This document shows positions 5,072-5,318 of a DNA stretch of 5,318 nt, piece by piece. A program made the translations under genes and the position numbers. The notes beneath the pieces were generated by a model. It saw only the letters and a program-made list of their open reading frames with translations, searched no databases and was not told the origin of the DNA. Within the stretch, counting starts at the first letter, position 1. Every line of letters begins with the position of its first letter. Location: positions 1 to 5,318 of the forward strand of contig JAEZYG010000059.1 in the NCBI GenBank assembly GCA_023419175.1. The letters are read 5' to 3'. Source of the DNA: Actinomycetes bacterium (GTDB lineage Bacteria > Actinomycetota > Actinomycetes > Propionibacteriales > Propionibacteriaceae).

Positions 5072-5318
5072 ATGGCTATAGAGCCGTCTGTTATCGAGGC
5101 AACAAATAATCCTTTGCGATATCCATGGACGCCTCCATCTGATTCCTGTGTCCTGATCGATTCAGTCGGTATTGACAACTACCCTCTTGTCAAACCTATA
5201 CCCGGCAGACGGATAGGGAGAGCTCGCGTCATTCGACGCGGTCAACGATCCACATCTTTTGATGCCTATGCGCGTCATCTCACTGAAGCGTGGGCAGATC
5301 AGCGTTATCTAGTAGTGG
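5072..5318 (+). CDS. Unrecognised protein, N-terminal part (runs off the window)
   Basis: The ATG follows an excellent Shine-Dalgarno (GAGGAGGGG, 5061-5069), and the frame stays open for 82 codons to the window edge. I do not recognise the family. The visible part begins with a polar stretch (MAIEPSVIEATNNPLRYPW). It has no signal peptide or membrane segment, a proline-rich PWTPPSD, a basic stretch (RRIGRARVIRRGQR, about residues 47-60) and ends in AYARHLTEAWADQRYLVV, possibly the start of an alpha/beta fold. Codon use and base composition look like those of the neighbours. It is separated from rpoD by a terminator, so it should have its own promoter; TATCAT at 5023-5028 is a possible -10 without a clear -35. 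Coding status is likely because of the ribosome binding site and the uninterrupted frame. Confidence 0.7.
   Translation, partial: MAIEPSVIEATNNPLRYPWTPPSDSCVLIDSVGIDNYPLVKPIPGRRIGRARVIRRGQRSTSFDAYARHLTEAWADQRYLVV

Overview
The window looks chromosomal and comes from an actinobacterium of moderate G+C (about half, judged by eye). Three things point there: a principal sigma factor with a long Lys/Ala/Ser-rich N-terminal tail, a DUF3710 gene followed by a small OB-fold gene, and a nearby group 2 (SigB-like) sigma factor. From general knowledge, Mycobacterium tuberculosis keeps the same set (dut, DUF3710, OB-fold, sigA, sigB) within one neighbourhood. The moderate G+C suggests a family such as Actinomycetaceae or another low-GC actinobacterial line. 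That placement is an inference.

Layout. 1-970 (+): the 3' part of a DUF3710 gene, then a 130-aa OB-fold protein 31 nt downstream, probably one operon. 934-1482 (-): a small DedA/VTT-type membrane protein whose 3' end overlaps the OB-fold gene by 37 nt. 1570-2259 (+): an endonuclease III-like helix-hairpin-helix DNA glycosylase of the COG2231/MagIII type, lacking both the lyase lysine and the iron-sulfur cysteines. 2271-3212 (-): a group 2 sigma-70 factor, convergent with the glycosylase across 11 nt. 3213-3508: a 296-bp divergent control region. 3509-4951 (+): the principal sigma factor, followed by a strong hairpin. 5072 to the edge (+): the start of an unrecognised gene with an excellent Shine-Dalgarno sequence.

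How the genes relate. The housekeeping and alternative sigma factors stand back to back on a shared upstream region, so transcription of the two could be linked. The group 2 factor keeps the residues for -10 and extended -10 recognition and the core-binding region. Its -35 recognition helix has Ala where sigma-70 has Arg584, which suggests altered -35 reading. The other genes are ordinary housekeeping or accessory functions: nucleic-acid binding, DNA base repair and a membrane transporter-like protein. I see no mobile element, tRNA, rRNA or CRISPR. I found no convincing new multi-gene system; the oddities are in the sigma factor, the glycosylase and the gene-end structures.
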